A DNA stretch of 64,000 bases from Skeletonema tropicum (GCA_037178625.1 CM074129.1:4277963-4341962), one strand, 5' to 3'. Positions 42,301 to 53,018 are shown, counted from the first letter of the stretch. Made by a program: numbers and translations. Notes: generated by a model from the sequence alone, not told the origin.

Positions 42301-44082
42301 CTCCGTGAAACGTGGGAAACAGCCTTTGGAAAAGAGTTTGGAGGATTAGCGCAGGGAGACGATAGAACAGGCCAGAAAGGGACAGACACAGTCATCATCC
42401 TTGACCACGACCAAATCAAGAACATACCGGCGGACAGAGTAGTGACATATGCCAGTATAGCGACGGACTACCGTGAACAGAAGGATGACCCGAACCGTGT
42501 CCGCATCACAGCAGGTGGGAACCTCATCAACTACCCCGGAGAGCTCACAACTCGCACAGCCGATCTGCAGACAACAAAGATTATGTGGAATAGTGTTGTG
42601 AGTACGCCCGGAGCAAGATATTGTTGTTTCGACATCAGCAGTTTTTACCTTGGTACCCCGCTGGACCGGTATGAATACATGAAAATACCTCTCCGCATCT
42701 TCCCTGAACATGTAAAACAACAGTACAACTTGGACGCCAGAGCCTATAAAGGCCAAGTATACTTGGAAATCAGACGCAGCATCTGGGGCTTGCCCCAAGC
42801 AGGCATCTTGTCGAATAAATTGTTGAAGGAACGTCTTGCCCCGCATGGCTACTATGAATGCGAACACACACCGGGCCTATGGAGGCATGAAACGCGTCCT
42901 ATTGCGTTCACACTTGTAGTGGATGATTTCGGAATCAAATATACCAACAAAGCCGACGCCGAGCATCTGTACAACTGCATTGCTGAGCACTACAAGGTGA
43001 AAGCCGACTGGGAAGGGAAAATGTACTGCGGGATAACCCTTGATTGGGACTATGATAAACGCACTGTGACACTGTCAATGCCGGGATACGTGAAGAAAAT
43101 GCTAATTAACTTCAATCATCCGGAACCCAAGAAGCCACAAGACAGCCCTCATCCAGCACCGCCGCGAAAATTCGGAACTGCCTCCCAGGATCCCATCGAC
43201 GAGGACACCTCCACTCCACTCAACCCTGCCCAAAAACGCCGCATCCAACAAATCGTAGGGGCCGGTCTATACTACGGCCGAGCTGTTGACAACACCATCC
43301 TTGTCGCACTGGGATCCCTCGCTTCTGAACAAGCCAACCCAACAGAAAATACTGAACAACGTGCCAACCAACTGCTTGATTATCTAGCTACCCACCCAGA
43401 CGCCAAAATCCAATTCAGAGCTTCCGACATGATTCTTAACATCCACAGTGACGCATCCTACCTCTCCGAACCAAGGGCACGCAGCCGCATTGCAGGCGTC
43501 CATTTCCTAGGATCCATCCCGGAGGATCACAAACCTATCATCATCAATGGTTTCATCCATGTCGTAAGTAACATTCTGAAGTATGTCGTAGCCTCAGCGG
43601 CAGAAGCTGAACTTGGGGGACTCTTCCACAATTGCAAAGAAGCCAAGGTCCTACGTCTCACCCTAGAAGAATTGGGGCATCCCCAACCGCCAACCCCGGT
43701 CCATTGCGACAATGCCACAGCAACGGGCATCGCGAATGACACAGTCAAAAAGCACCGCTCCCGCTCCATGGAAAAGAACTACTTCTGGGTCACAGATCAA
43801 GTCACGCGAAAACAATTTGATGTTCGATGGCAACCTGGCAAGGAGAACCTCGCCGACTATCCATCCAAGAACCACGATGCATCCCACCACAGAGAAGTCA
43901 GACCGTGGATGCTCCACATAGAATCTATCTCACCAATAACGCTGCCACGAGCACAGAAGCCCAGCACGCTTAGAGGGTGTGTTGGAACCCTGGAAGATGG
44001 CTATCTCCGACACGCTCCTCTTCCGAGGATTCCTAGGAGAAAGCGCGCTGGCTGTCGCAACGACAGTCGCACCAGCCCTTGA
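39304..44082 (+). CDS. Copia gag-pol polyprotein
   Basis: The ORF is 1592 aa from ATG 39304; the last 34 codons lie in the 3' LTR. Residues 1-215 are a short gag-like segment with a predicted coiled coil (NLSTISDVTQSHANSIQQIT) but no zinc knuckle and no clear capsid fold. Protease: ADSGASDHF (Asp222). A pre-integrase segment, YIHQCLFSP to SPATAKGHM, is at about 360-425. Integrase core: YTDVTG (Asp549), VTDNQA (Asp613), NAAERA (Glu645). RT contains CCFDISSFYLGTPL, SIWGLPQAG and VVDDFG at 1205-1208 in place of YVDD. RNase H: IHSDAS (Asp1383) and VHCDNATA (Asp1469), with HRSRSMEKN. It copies element RNA into cDNA and integrates it. Confidence 0.93.
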   Translation: MTERKLSLEEATSHFSDIQITDTIEYEQFLENANASLTSGNYGPAAVGLGRGSEAEDDVSLVDTVEELGTAFHSFGQTCNSTISGLNNNLSTISDVTQSHANSIQQITQQLAMLSAQVAQGQQRYAPPPAPSTWMSAVNRCNLVKTKLAIKPLSLYATQKIVQPFSNIQQCLHATVQPPPEDDDDITVVTDNRTASRQSTIHQANSLQGKGKLVPPDHAVADSGASDHFFIVEAEVNNIRPTTSPIAITQPDGTVSKSTHMCDIDLPSLPPAACKNGHIVPEFSNASLISIRRLVDAGCQVLFTMHEVRVLHHGRCVLTGKRHPATGLWLLPLSKKPMQPAFDIITPTTQPITATAAAHNAYTMPTKQQALKYIHQCLFSPPIPTLLRAIENNQLKSFPHIQRTKDVRRHLASSPATAKGHMKKPRAGLRSTRKKPPQTSKYNLSSPSIGIGKAPRRYTTTGMSRRRLQGLVAHQLEQDHNNNQHEPQQPTTSPTIIPPDEEETEQSDQETTEQQEQEETEQSDQDEKSLNVFCYAALADKIEGTMYTDVTGALPHRSLEGNLYYLIAYIHDMNAILARPIKSTKSEDIVGAFEEIFQYLKDRGYSPKLNVTDNQAASQIKQFLSTNDCQWQFVEPHNHRVNAAERAIQTFKNHFISGLCCTDSEFPLQLWDQLTEQAEITLNLLRTSRRDPSKSAYEDLHGEPFDFNRTPLAPPGTRAVVYDHPTSRASWAPRGSDAWYVGPAKDHYRNYRFFIVDTNAYRTSASCKFFPQHCQYYTPTPIEHATAVADELVTTTEALPKRQRFAILSTIARALQKIISIRQPTTEGVKSISEGGPATPEFAETEGGNKVIRPNNPAITTSTNPTAPRVHRTKQRTHQRHTRNNTPGTLPKPITQLPKQQPRRSKRNRQPTRIAFEEIQPISSNPPNTRVQQHRIISQDAFLAYFGATMMDTHTKNLWRPTQLEHAPTEDITYYCAPVTHPITGKAMRKYAEVIKCEELRETWETAFGKEFGGLAQGDDRTGQKGTDTVIILDHDQIKNIPADRVVTYASIATDYREQKDDPNRVRITAGGNLINYPGELTTRTADLQTTKIMWNSVVSTPGARYCCFDISSFYLGTPLDRYEYMKIPLRIFPEHVKQQYNLDARAYKGQVYLEIRRSIWGLPQAGILSNKLLKERLAPHGYYECEHTPGLWRHETRPIAFTLVVDDFGIKYTNKADAEHLYNCIAEHYKVKADWEGKMYCGITLDWDYDKRTVTLSMPGYVKKMLINFNHPEPKKPQDSPHPAPPRKFGTASQDPIDEDTSTPLNPAQKRRIQQIVGAGLYYGRAVDNTILVALGSLASEQANPTENTEQRANQLLDYLATHPDAKIQFRASDMILNIHSDASYLSEPRARSRIAGVHFLGSIPEDHKPIIINGFIHVVSNILKYVVASAAEAELGGLFHNCKEAKVLRLTLEELGHPQPPTPVHCDNATATGIANDTVKKHRSRSMEKNYFWVTDQVTRKQFDVRWQPGKENLADYPSKNHDASHHREVRPWMLHIESISPITLPRAQKPSTLRGCVGTLEDGYLRHAPLPRIPRRKRAGCRNDSRTSP

Positions 44083-44236
44083 CAGCACCGAGATCGAGGT
44101 GGTGGTTGAAGTGGAGATCTTGGAGATCTTTCACACCACCTGGCAAGTTCCTGCTACGGTTCGCCACCCTAGTAATGTAGCCATTAAATCGTAGCTCACC
44201 TGTTAGTTCACTGCCTCTTTTGTGCTGTCTTCATCA
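43980..44236 (+). repeat. 3' LTR of Copia element
   Basis: Identical by eye to the 5' LTR. It is followed by the target duplication GAAAT and by TTTAAAGTACGTCTG, the continuation of the interrupted repeat. Confidence 0.95.
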
Positions 44237-44241
44237 GAAAT

Positions 44242-45250
44242 TTTAAAGTACGTCTGATTAGCCCCCTCTTGTCCATTTGCGTCACCATTCCTCAATACCT
44301 ATAGTATCACCCACCATCTTATATTCATCTTACATCTTACATTGCATTGGTGTTATGTATGTGTGTGGTGAAGTAGTTGTGCGTGCATCTTTCTGTCGAT
44401 TTCAGCTTCTTCATGCGTACTTCGTCCGATGTGTGTCCGAAATGTGGTGACGTCAACCGTAGAAATTGTACGTGGGAACTAGTAGTAGAAAAGTGAGGAT
44501 ATTTTTGAGGATATTTTGCAGGGGTCGGGGGGATAACTGGCCATTATGTAGGTTACCCACTCCACAGATGTTGCAGCAGCTCGCCGCCTACATGTGCAAC
44601 AAATCGTTCCCAGTAGTACTATCAGTTAAGTACTAGATGCGAATATGTGTATATCTTTAACCTGCTTCAACCACCGCTGAAGAGTCTTAATGTCCATCAT
44701 CACGTCCCAAAAATCGTGCATGTACTTTGCGTTCACTTATCAACCTATCATAGACATCGAGGAAATGAGTAGAACCAAACGACGGAGTAAATCATCGCGT
44801 CATCATTTCATATGTGGAATTCATGATGTTATTTGGGCGTGACGTGTCAACTTATGTAAGAAAGCAGATGAGCGCAACCGCAATCGTACCATACCAGTAT
44901 GTCATCTATGGTACACTATTTATGGATATGAAGATACTCATATCCCGATTAATGGGAATCGTCCCATTTATCTACCGCAAGTTGAACGTCGAATCTTCCG
45001 CGACGCGATCGTCGGTTCAGCAGAACTTATTTTCCCGCCATATCTTTACACAAGATACTAAAGTCAACTCGCTTATGACCATGGCGCCCACAATCAAGAT
45101 AATAAGAATAATGAAATAGTAATAACTACGTTGCAATACATCCGCTGCCTTAAGGCACACTGTACTACATCAATACTTCGATAGTCGAGTAGGACGCACA
45201 ACAGCAGAGCTTCAGTGCTTCGTGTCCGGCTTAAGATAGAATTATATGTA
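44242..45250. other. Intergenic stretch, no gene recognised
   Basis: AT-rich, with short frames only (best 101 codons, without recognisable domain). It is bounded at both sides by the same TTTAAAGTACGTCTG word in direct orientation, so it may be the body of an element whose ends carry that word. Confidence 0.4.
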
Positions 45251-45273
45251 ACAGAAATTTTAAAGTACGTCTG
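45251..45273 (+). repeat. Short repeat ACAGAAATTTTAAAGTACGT
   Basis: The 23-mer ends in CTG. The same word is split by the Copia element at 38951-38958 and 44237-44256. It recurs in inverted orientation at 53094-53116, where it sits between two direct copies of TGTCTGAATYCCTACAATA. Confidence 0.85.
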
Positions 45274-45420
45274 GTGGGCCCTCAAGAGGCGACATTATCT
45301 ACGCTAAGTGATAACGAACATGTGCTGCAGTAGCTATTATTTCCCAGATCGCACCCCAAGCCTGCTATCTTTCAAGCAGGCCAGGATTAACAACGTCAAC
45401 CTATTCAGGTCGTTTGTGGT

Positions 45421-45760
45421 GTCGATTACGGCGGCTTTGACTTGATGTCCCGTATTATTGAACCCCCCACCCTCATTTTGAGGGCCCAGTCCGAGACATT
45501 GTAGAACAACAGCGATGTCCAGAACCACAAGGTGCCATCTAGAAGCTGATATTGTCTCAGAAGCGAGACGTCTAATACCGGTATGACACCACTACGACAC
45601 AGATATATTTGGATGTGACACAACCTATTTTGGGTAAATTGGGTGCCCATTGGGTATCTTGCGTTCTGCATTTGGGGGCGTTCTAACCCCCCACCCCCCC
45701 TCACTTTTTGGATTTGGGTGTCAATAATACGGGACATCAAGTCAAAGCCGCCTACTCGAC
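45421..45760. mobile_element. 340-bp inverted-repeat element (MITE-like)
   Basis: Arms of about 40 bp (45421-45461 and 45721-45760) pair as GGCGGCTTTGACTTGATGTC with its complement and have two mismatches near the outer ends. The centre contains C-rich runs and no ORF. Its right arm overlaps the stop codon of the broken retroelement gene at 45752. Confidence 0.75.
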
Positions 45761-46891
45761 TGGGTCGAAAACTTCATCTATTCTCACTTGGTTTGGTTCA
45801 AGGCGTAACACTTCGCTGTCTGCTTGCTCCCTAGCTTCTCTCACAATATTGCGAGGTGGTGGAGGTTGTGGTGGTGCCGATTCGATTTCTGGAAAGTAAT
45901 CATTGATGAGTCGCTGCCCTGGCAATAGTGTGTACTTATCACGTTCCCATGCCTTCACCGCCTCTTCGATATGGTGAAGCCATAGTCGTCTTGTAGCTGG
46001 TCTCATTCGCAGAATCTCATGTAATTGCATTTTCGCCATATCTCGTTGATGTGCTGGTAATAGCTCATGACGATGTTTATGATACCACACTAGTTTCCTT
46101 GTCAGCATTTCACTTTCCAATTGATCCGCATTACTTCCACGGCCCTTAGCCACCCTGTTACGTTCCATCCACTGAGGCTATGCAATGTCAAACCAAATCA
46201 TTTGTTGAAATTGATCAAATTGCATATCGGCATCGCTAGTGTGGGTGTCTTGGAACGCCTCTTTCCACTCCTTCACTAGATATCCTCGGAAGAAATCTTC
46301 CCACGACCCCAACTCACTCTGTGCCTGCACTGCTGCACGGACTGCTGGATGTCGGGTTGCGGGGAGTATATCTTCTCCTTCAGCATACTGTTCCATGATA
46401 TCGGCAACAGCCTGAAGTATTTTCCTTGATAATTTTCTGAGTCCTTTCTTTCTTAAAGCTGCTATGATTTCTTTACGCTTCGCTACCATCCGTGGGTGGG
46501 GACATTTGAAGACGTGCGCTATTGTTTCATCTCCACACGGGCACCCAGGGCATTGGGAAACCGATGTGACATGTCGTCTAACATGATTGACGGGTAAGAG
46601 GCCATGCATCAGTTTGCATGTAAACCTCTGTTTACTCAAATCACTTCGTCTCCTGACTGCTCCAATTGTGTGCCAATGCACCCCATCGAACTGTACGTCT
46701 GACCAGTTATGTCGACGTTTGATCTGGCCCTCGGGGCCCCAGGTCGGTGTAGCGTAGCAAATCTGGCCGGGCCACGGAGGTGCCCTCCTTACCCTGTAGT
46801 CATTTGACCCAAATTGACCCAAGCCATTTCTACAGGGAAACACGTAGGAATTAGTATTTAAGGATTTAAGGAGAAATAATTCTGGTCCCAC
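45752..46891 (-). pseudogene. Retroelement zf-RVT-like region with in-frame stop
   Basis: One minus-strand frame is split by a single in-frame TAG at 46178-46180, between WFDIA and PQWMERN. Upstream it has a Trp-rich entry (RHNWSDVQFDGVHW), then RFTCKLMHGLLPVNHVRRHV and a Cys/His cluster SQCPGCPCGDETIAHVFKCPHP. This is the pattern found C-terminal to the RT/RNase H region in many stramenopile non-LTR-type elements. After the stop comes a charged helical tail with WYHKHRHELLPAHQRDMAKM. It probably formed the C-terminus of the gene whose RNase H part is at 55183-56007, with 5.3 kb copy C now between. The first 50 residues (FLLKSLNTNSYVFPCRNG) look unlike the family and may be read-through. Confidence 0.65.
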
Positions 46892-47138
46892 ACGTAGGGC
46901 TTTTAATTCCCACAGTAGAGCATACTGGCGGCTATGGGATACCGCTTGGTAGGAAGTCAGTATCCTCCTAATCTTGTAAACAGGATACCAATTTTTTTCT
47001 GATTATGGACATCGTTCTAGCCAAGTGGTTTCTTGCTTATAAGAAACGGGTGTCATTTACAAGAAAGAATAATATTTCCCCCCCGGTAAAATTTTATCAA
47101 CCAACATTGCATACTCATACTGGTACAGCTCAATAGTC

Positions 47139-47408
47139 TTACCCATCGAAGTAATTTTTGGGTAGTTCCCAATCTGACTTCTTCTCCGACCACGTGCTGT
47201 TAGGGAATTTGATCATGGTGCCAATTCTTTTCATGAGTTCCTCCCTATCTGGAATGAGATTATCTTCCATGGCAGTCTTGTATGTTGTGTTGAGGATTTT
47301 GTCTACCATTTCTTCGTTGCATGTTTGTGCTGTATGCTCGGCTCTCTTGTGAAGGTGTTCTACCCACCTCTGCCGTTTGATCACTGCTTCACATAAATCG
47401 CCGCTCTT
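47139..47408 (-). CDS. Hypothetical coding fragment (about 89 codons)
   Basis: An open frame without a clear ATG (enters near 47408 after TAG) encodes a charged, soluble-looking peptide with KRQRWVEHLHKRAEHTA and SEKKSDWELPKNYFDG, ending at 47139. The composition suggests real coding origin, perhaps an exon or part of the same retroelement. No domain recognised. Confidence 0.35.
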   Translation of the reverse strand, partial: KSGDLCEAVIKRQRWVEHLHKRAEHTAQTCNEEMVDKILNTTYKTAMEDNLIPDREELMKRIGTMIKFPNSTWSEKKSDWELPKNYFDG

Positions 47409-47702
47409 CTATTCGATGACATCACCCAGCTGAAGGGAGGTGTTAAGTGTGTTGTTGCTGTTGCTGTCGTAGTTGGGCCGGATGGCTTCGTGTCTGATCC
47501 CATTGGTGTCACCTATGTATGTGAATGTGAGAAGGAGAGAGTGAGAGTGGGAGGGTGAGAAGGAGAGATTGAACAAGTAATGACATTCAGTTTAAAGAGA
47601 AAGGGTGGCAGGATCTTCCCGCTCAGTTGCTGCTGGCTTTGAATAAAATCAGTTGTTGATTGGCTTGGTTGAATGAATCTGCACTTACCTTTCTGGACCT
47701 GC

Positions 47703-47972
47703 TGTCACAAGCAAATAGGACCGGTATTGATTGTGCAACTAGAGCCAGAAGAGACCACTAGGAACACGGATATCATGGTGACTAAGCTTAAGAGCTAAAG
47801 AAGAAGAGTGGGCTATTCCCAAAGGTGATGAAGGAGCACCAACGTGCGAGCCATCTTGTGTGAGAGGATCAATCACGGGTTCTTACCGTGGTTGCTACTT
47901 GACACGTGTGAACAGGAAGAATGACTGTCGTAACGGTATTGGGATACCAGAAGAGAGTCATATCCTGTGACA
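47703..47972 (-). repeat. 3' LTR of family-L copy C
   Basis: 270 bp, one base shorter than the 5' LTR of the same copy. It follows the polypurine tract when read on the minus strand. Confidence 0.9.
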
Positions 47973-48374
47973 TTCTCCCCCGAACTTGTGTGAACCAAAA
48001 ACGAGCTGTCAAGACTGGAAAACCCATGGCAAGCCATCCGGATAAAAAACCAGTCTAACAGATAGAAACCAAAACCCAACTTGGGAAAAAAAGACCTCCA
48101 GGCAATGTCAATTTCGATCGAATCAAGGACGTAAGTTCTTTTGTGATATTAGAGCAACCAAATGTACTTTCCTTGACATCGGTTGTGTGTGCATAGGATT
48201 TGGCCAAGACGTCGTTGTTCAACGTTCAGTTTCCATTTCCAATTCGAATAATTTCTCTATACACACCCCCTGTACTCCTCAATACTATGGGGTCTTTATC
48301 AATTGTTGTAGCGCTCACTAGACTAAACTAACTGAGGCTCGTTTTTGTATCGTACAGTTCCTTTCGTGTCAACT

Positions 48375-48845
48375 TCAGTCGCTTGAAGAAGAGACCTCCG
48401 TTGGAGTCTCTGCTTTCGGCAGATTTAAGACTTTAAAAACGGCTAGATCAAAGCCTACGAACCAAATCAGTATTTGGGATCGCGACGCTTCGAAGTTCTT
48501 TCGAGCGTTTGGAACTATCCACCAATTTCTTTCGGCAGCGGCCATCCTGGCGACCAGAGTATAACAAGTGTCTATCTTGGACAACGCTTTACTGGCTTCG
48601 CAAGGCTGCGTTAAACGGTGTGGTACGAAGAGACCAGATTGTCTTCCGGCTGCATTCGGATTTGACGATCGGGCTGCATCAACAGGTTCACAAGTGACTC
48701 TGTTTTTGCGGCAGTAGTACTGCGGTGGGTGCATTGTAATTGTAACAAGTACATATTGCACTCCGTCCAGAGAGGTTGTATCATCTCTGTATTCTTGAAT
48801 ATCGTGACTTACGTGTTGGAAGAGTATCACTGGCTTCATGTGCAT
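48375..48845 (-). CDS. Hypothetical 156-aa ORF of family L (copy C)
   Basis: It encodes the same product as 5996-6466 in copy A, with no amino-acid change that I can see. It lies between the truncation point shared by copies B and D and the 3' LTR. Function unknown. No capsid, protease or nucleic-acid-binding motif is visible. Confidence 0.35.
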   Translation of the reverse strand: MHMKPVILFQHVSHDIQEYRDDTTSLDGVQYVLVTITMHPPQYYCRKNRVTCEPVDAARSSNPNAAGRQSGLFVPHRLTQPCEASKALSKIDTCYTLVARMAAAERNWWIVPNARKNFEASRSQILIWFVGFDLAVFKVLNLPKAETPTEVSSSSD

Positions 48846-50988
48846 TCATCACTTCTGCCTAAAACGATTTAATCAAGAGTCTTGAAGAACAGGTAGAGAG
48901 TCCGCTTGAACTTCACTTGAAGTGTGAGAAGAGGAGTCACTCTATCTCGCGGATTCACCAACATCCCGTTCGAATCTTTGGTAGTGGGAAAGTCAACCAC
49001 TTTGAACGAGCCGTGGAAGGTCGATCATAGTTTCACACATAATAATGGCAATTTGAATGTTGCAAAGGGGTAAGCGCATCCTGAGCTCCCTCCTCAGCCT
49101 TCTTTGGCACCTCTACCTCAATCGAATCTAATATCAGATCAGACGATAGGGCAACAACAACTGCATGCACAACTGCATAACTTCCTGATAAAATAAGCGT
49201 ACTTGCATCAGTACCTGTCAGAACCTCGTTGACGTAAAGTGCGTTCTTACGATCCATCGGCCTAAGGCACAAAACGGTCGTGATATACCAGATCCCCTAA
49301 GCAAGGTCTTGGATCTTGGATTGAAGAGCTGCCGGAATCACCACAGAGGTATCTCCTTTTGCATCGTTGCATAGGCTCTGCATACATCATCTCTGTCGAA
49401 GATCATTAGAATATTTCTCGATCCCATTAGAATGTTGCGGCAGGTCCAGGAACATACGTAGCTAGCTTTGCTTCATCAACGTTTATATCAGAACACTATC
49501 TTCTACTTCCATGTCGTGTGTGACTATGCGCAGTCACAAGAGCTTACCATTTGTCTTCGTCATCTTTAGATCAGCCACTCAAAGAGCTGCTGTCTTCCCA
49601 AGTCTGCATTATAACAGCGCACTCCAATGAGCTGCTGTCGGTACCTCTTCCTTTGTAGGTGTGGCATGTGTCGTGAAGGATGACGCTGTCAAACGCTGGT
49701 AATGTATGTACTACTTTCCTTTACGCTGAAGCATCACACCCTCGACCACTGAGGATCTCAACTGAGGCAGCGCAGCCTCGCTAGCACTAGCCCCGTCGCA
49801 GTCGTAATATCTTCCCCTTGCAATTAGTTTGAGGTTGATTTGATAAATATGAGTAGAGATTGTCTCCCGGAGGGTATGGCGGCCCTCGCCCTGTCTTTAG
49901 ACCGGAAGAACTCCAGGCACAAATGCCGAGAGGAGGTGATAGCACATTACTCACCCGCACTCCGACACGCGCCCTTGAACTTCTTTTCGAAGTTCAAGCT
50001 TCATCACTTCATCTCCTGTTGTGCACCACGACAGATGCCAGTCGATGAGTGTCTTCAAGAATCGATACTCCCCCAAGCCTTGCGCTTGAATGAAGTAAGC
50101 TCAGCCAAAATGCCGATCAACTCTGAATTTGGAAACGCCTTAGACATGCATCTAGTCGCTGGCGATTGATCATGGGAACGCTTCCTTGTTTGGTCAGCAT
50201 CCCTCCTCCCCGTACCATATTGACCGAATTTCGAGGAGGCCCCACATTTGCCACTAAAAGCAGCGGAGCAGATCTATTGGTAGTCTTGGTACAACACACA
50301 AGAACTAAGATGGCAACCACCATCGTCGAAAGAACAATTTCCAGATGGTGTATCCAAGTGTTAGTCACTTCCTGGGCATGGTAAGTGTCTTTTGCAGCAT
50401 TTACTTGGAAGCCTCGAGAACTGCCTTGAGCACGCTTCTCTCTTATTTGATCATTATTACCTGCGTTGTGTACACCAAACAACAGGTCGTTCCGATAGAG
50501 TTAAACACTTTCTCATCATGTATTACAACATTTCAGTAGAAGATGTCCGGGTGCAAGTGTAGCTCCCTCGATGGCCTGCTCTGTACTGAACCCTCCATGA
50601 CGCAGGCTTGGCGAGCTCTGTCCCATCTGAGTATCCAATAATCAGGTCACCGAACTATGAACGAAATTTACCATCAGCCGATGAATGTCTCAAGTGCATT
50701 GGAAGAAAGTGAACCTCCCGAAACACGGTGAGCAGTCGGCTACGGATCTCAGCCACTCTCGGACTGTAGGACGAGCATTGAGCAAGCAGCCAGCTTTCTC
50801 GCAAGTCCTCCACTAGTTGTCTTCAACAACAGCGGTTTAGAAGGACGATGTCTTGTAGTTATCATCTCGTTGTGCTGGTATGCGCCTGTTTGCGACCCTG
50901 CCTTGATTTCCGCATGTGCTTTTCCACTTGCTCGAGCAATCCTTGAACGTCCTCTCCTTCACGTGAGAAGTACATCCAGCAAGGATAG

Positions 50989-51585
50989 TTAAGTCGGATG
51001 CATCGAGGTGTGTGCAGGTTCCTTTTGAACACCGTAGGTAATCTGCAGCAGCATGGTTCCAACCACAATCATATTCGCCGACGCGAGATTGCGTTGTGAA
51101 AGTAGTCTTCCTTTTCTAGGCATGACCACCGTATTAGTATTGATAGAGTAGTCTCTCCTACGAGACCCACCACTCCGGATAATGTTTGAATTTGAGCTTG
51201 CGCAAGAGATTCCTTTCGACTGTCGCGTGTAAACAAGACAGAGAATCAAGGTACGAGATTCGGGACTCGGGACACTTGCCATGGACACAAAGTACCAAGG
51301 AAGTCCCCTTCCCTTCAGACTAACATCTGAATTGCTCATTAGTATTTTGGAAGATCTCTTTGGTGGAAGAAACGGCACACCAAAGGATATAATCCGATAT
51401 CTAGGAGAAGCAGAGTAGACAATCGTTACTCCCCCATGACCTTGTCTTCTGAAATATGTTAGGCATGATTGCCACGTTGGCCAACCACATTTAGAGAACA
51501 TGGACAATCCATGGCTGCCACAGCGGCACAGACCATTTTGGTTTGGTAATTCCAATTCAGATTGCTCTTGAATTGTTTCTCTCAT
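50989..51585 (-). CDS. Family-L conserved 198-aa ORF (copy C)
   Basis: Same ORF as at 8695-9291 and 58179-58775, with the CRCGSHGLSMFSKCGW segment and SGGSRRRDYS. It is the longest ORF of copy C. If family L encodes any protein, this is the best candidate, but it does not resemble gag. Confidence 0.35.
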   Translation of the reverse strand: MRETIQEQSELELPNQNGLCRCGSHGLSMFSKCGWPTWQSCLTYFRRQGHGGVTIVYSASPRYRIISFGVPFLPPKRSSKILMSNSDVSLKGRGLPWYFVSMASVPSPESRTLILCLVYTRQSKGISCASSNSNIIRSGGSRRRDYSINTNTVVMPRKGRLLSQRNLASANMIVVGTMLLQITYGVQKEPAHTSMHPT

Positions 51586-52747
51586 TCCTCCTCCTCCCAC
51601 AATGCAAGCAAGAGGCTGGTCATCCTAGATGCACCAGTGAATAAGGATGAATTTACGCTAAATAGTTCGTCGCTGGATAGAAATGACTGGAACAGTACGC
51701 TGTGCGTAACTGAATAGACATGACCTTTCTTTGAACAGCACGCTGTGCGCAACTGAATAGACTTGATCTTTCTTTAACCAGGACGTCGCTGCACATGTTG
51801 AATCAACAGGGACAAATAAAGGGACAAATAAACACGATTTGCTTTCACAGCAATATAATTTTTATTAATTAGGGTAGGTGGTTCAATTGCACGTTCGACT
51901 TCGCCCAGTGGGGTATAATCGTCTCGTCATCCTGAGGTACTCGCTTGAGCAAGGCGTAGACTACCTCGGCAACACTGTGTAATAACCAACAATCCATCAA
52001 GGCTAAGCGGCTGCGACAATCACAATCTGTACAGAATGCGTCGACAAACATGCTCTCAATAGCTCCAGCTACATGCACTATCATGCTGTAAAGATCAAAA
52101 CTCTCCACACCTTCTCAGAGGTAGACAAGAGAGTGCGTATTTTTCCAATTGCGACCAGCGTCTTATAAGGAATAAATACTTCTAAGTCTGCTAACTATAT
52201 CCGCAAACTCTGTTGTTGTGAGGGTATCATCTCGCCTAACAGCAGATGACTCTCGATATGTGAGGGTTGGATGAGAGAACACTTCTCCCCCCACACGTAA
52301 TTCTAATCGTAGTCCATCGCTCAACAGCTGATGTCCTTTGGATTTAGATGACCGTAGTCTTTTTATTGGAATGAAATTCCTTATTGTGATGAGCTGTGCC
52401 ACGGTGCATTCTCGCCATGGGCACTTCCTCTACATGAGGAGAATCGAAATTCTTTTCTCACCTCCGATGCACTTCTGTCAACGTCGAAACACACTTCTAT
52501 CGCACGCCGTCACATCTCCATGGTAGCACGAAACGCCGAGCGTTCATCGCACATCCATGTGTTGACGAAATGGATCTTCTAGAAGCCAATCGATTTTGTT
52601 GTACTAGCTCACGGTTCACAAACCCACCAATGTGGATATGCGCTGAATAATATTAATTTTTTTCTTCTCAAAGGTCGATCTTTCCCGACCGATGAAGGAT
52701 TCTTTTGCTTTGCACCCAGTAAACTGGATGGAAATATTTATAAATAA

Positions 52748-53018
52748 TGTCACAAGCAAATAGGACCGGTATTGATTGTGCAACTAGAGCCAGAAGAGAC
52801 CACTAGGAACACGGATATCATGGTGACTAAGCTTAAGAGCTAAAGAAGAAGAGTGGGCTATTCCCAAAGGTGATGAAGGAGCACCAACGTGCGACGCCAT
52901 CTTGTGTGAGAGGATCAATCACGGGTTCTTACCGTGGTTGCTACTTGACACGTGTGAACAGGAAGAATGACTGTCGTAACGGTATTGGGATACCAGAAGA
53001 GAGTCATATCCTGTGACA
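52748..53018 (-). repeat. 5' LTR of family-L copy C
   Basis: 271 bp. The outer flank on the plus strand is TCAGC, the reverse complement of the GCTGA found next to the 3' LTR of copy A at 11295-11299. Confidence 0.9.

Larger units (their letters stand above)
38959..44236 (+). mobile_element. Complete Ty1/Copia LTR retrotransposon
   Basis: Two 257-bp LTRs (38959-39215 and 43980-44236) appear identical by eye. They begin TGTTGGAACC, end TCTTCATCA, and are flanked by the target duplication GAAAT (38954-38958 and 44237-44241). A purine-rich AGAGGGTG precedes the 3' LTR. One uninterrupted gag-pol ORF lies between them. Domain order protease, integrase, RT, RNase H is that of Copia (Pseudoviridae-type), not Gypsy. 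Identical LTRs and an intact frame mean very recent insertion. It landed in another short repeat (TATAACAGAAATTTTAAAG), which is also seen intact at 45247 and 53098. Confidence 0.95.
47703..53018 (-). mobile_element. Family-L LTR element, copy C (complete, 5.3 kb)
   Basis: Reference copy. It has a 3' LTR at 47703-47972 and a 5' LTR at 52748-53018, which differ by one deleted base (GCGAGCC versus GCGACGCC). The purine tract GGGGGAGAA lies directly inside the 3' LTR. The interior has no pol. Its short conserved ORFs include 156 aa (48375-48845) and 198 aa (50989-51585). The flanks do not match each other: GCAGG at the 3' side and GCTGA at the 5' side in element orientation. No local target duplication exists, which for such young LTRs points to later recombination. 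Confidence 0.9.
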
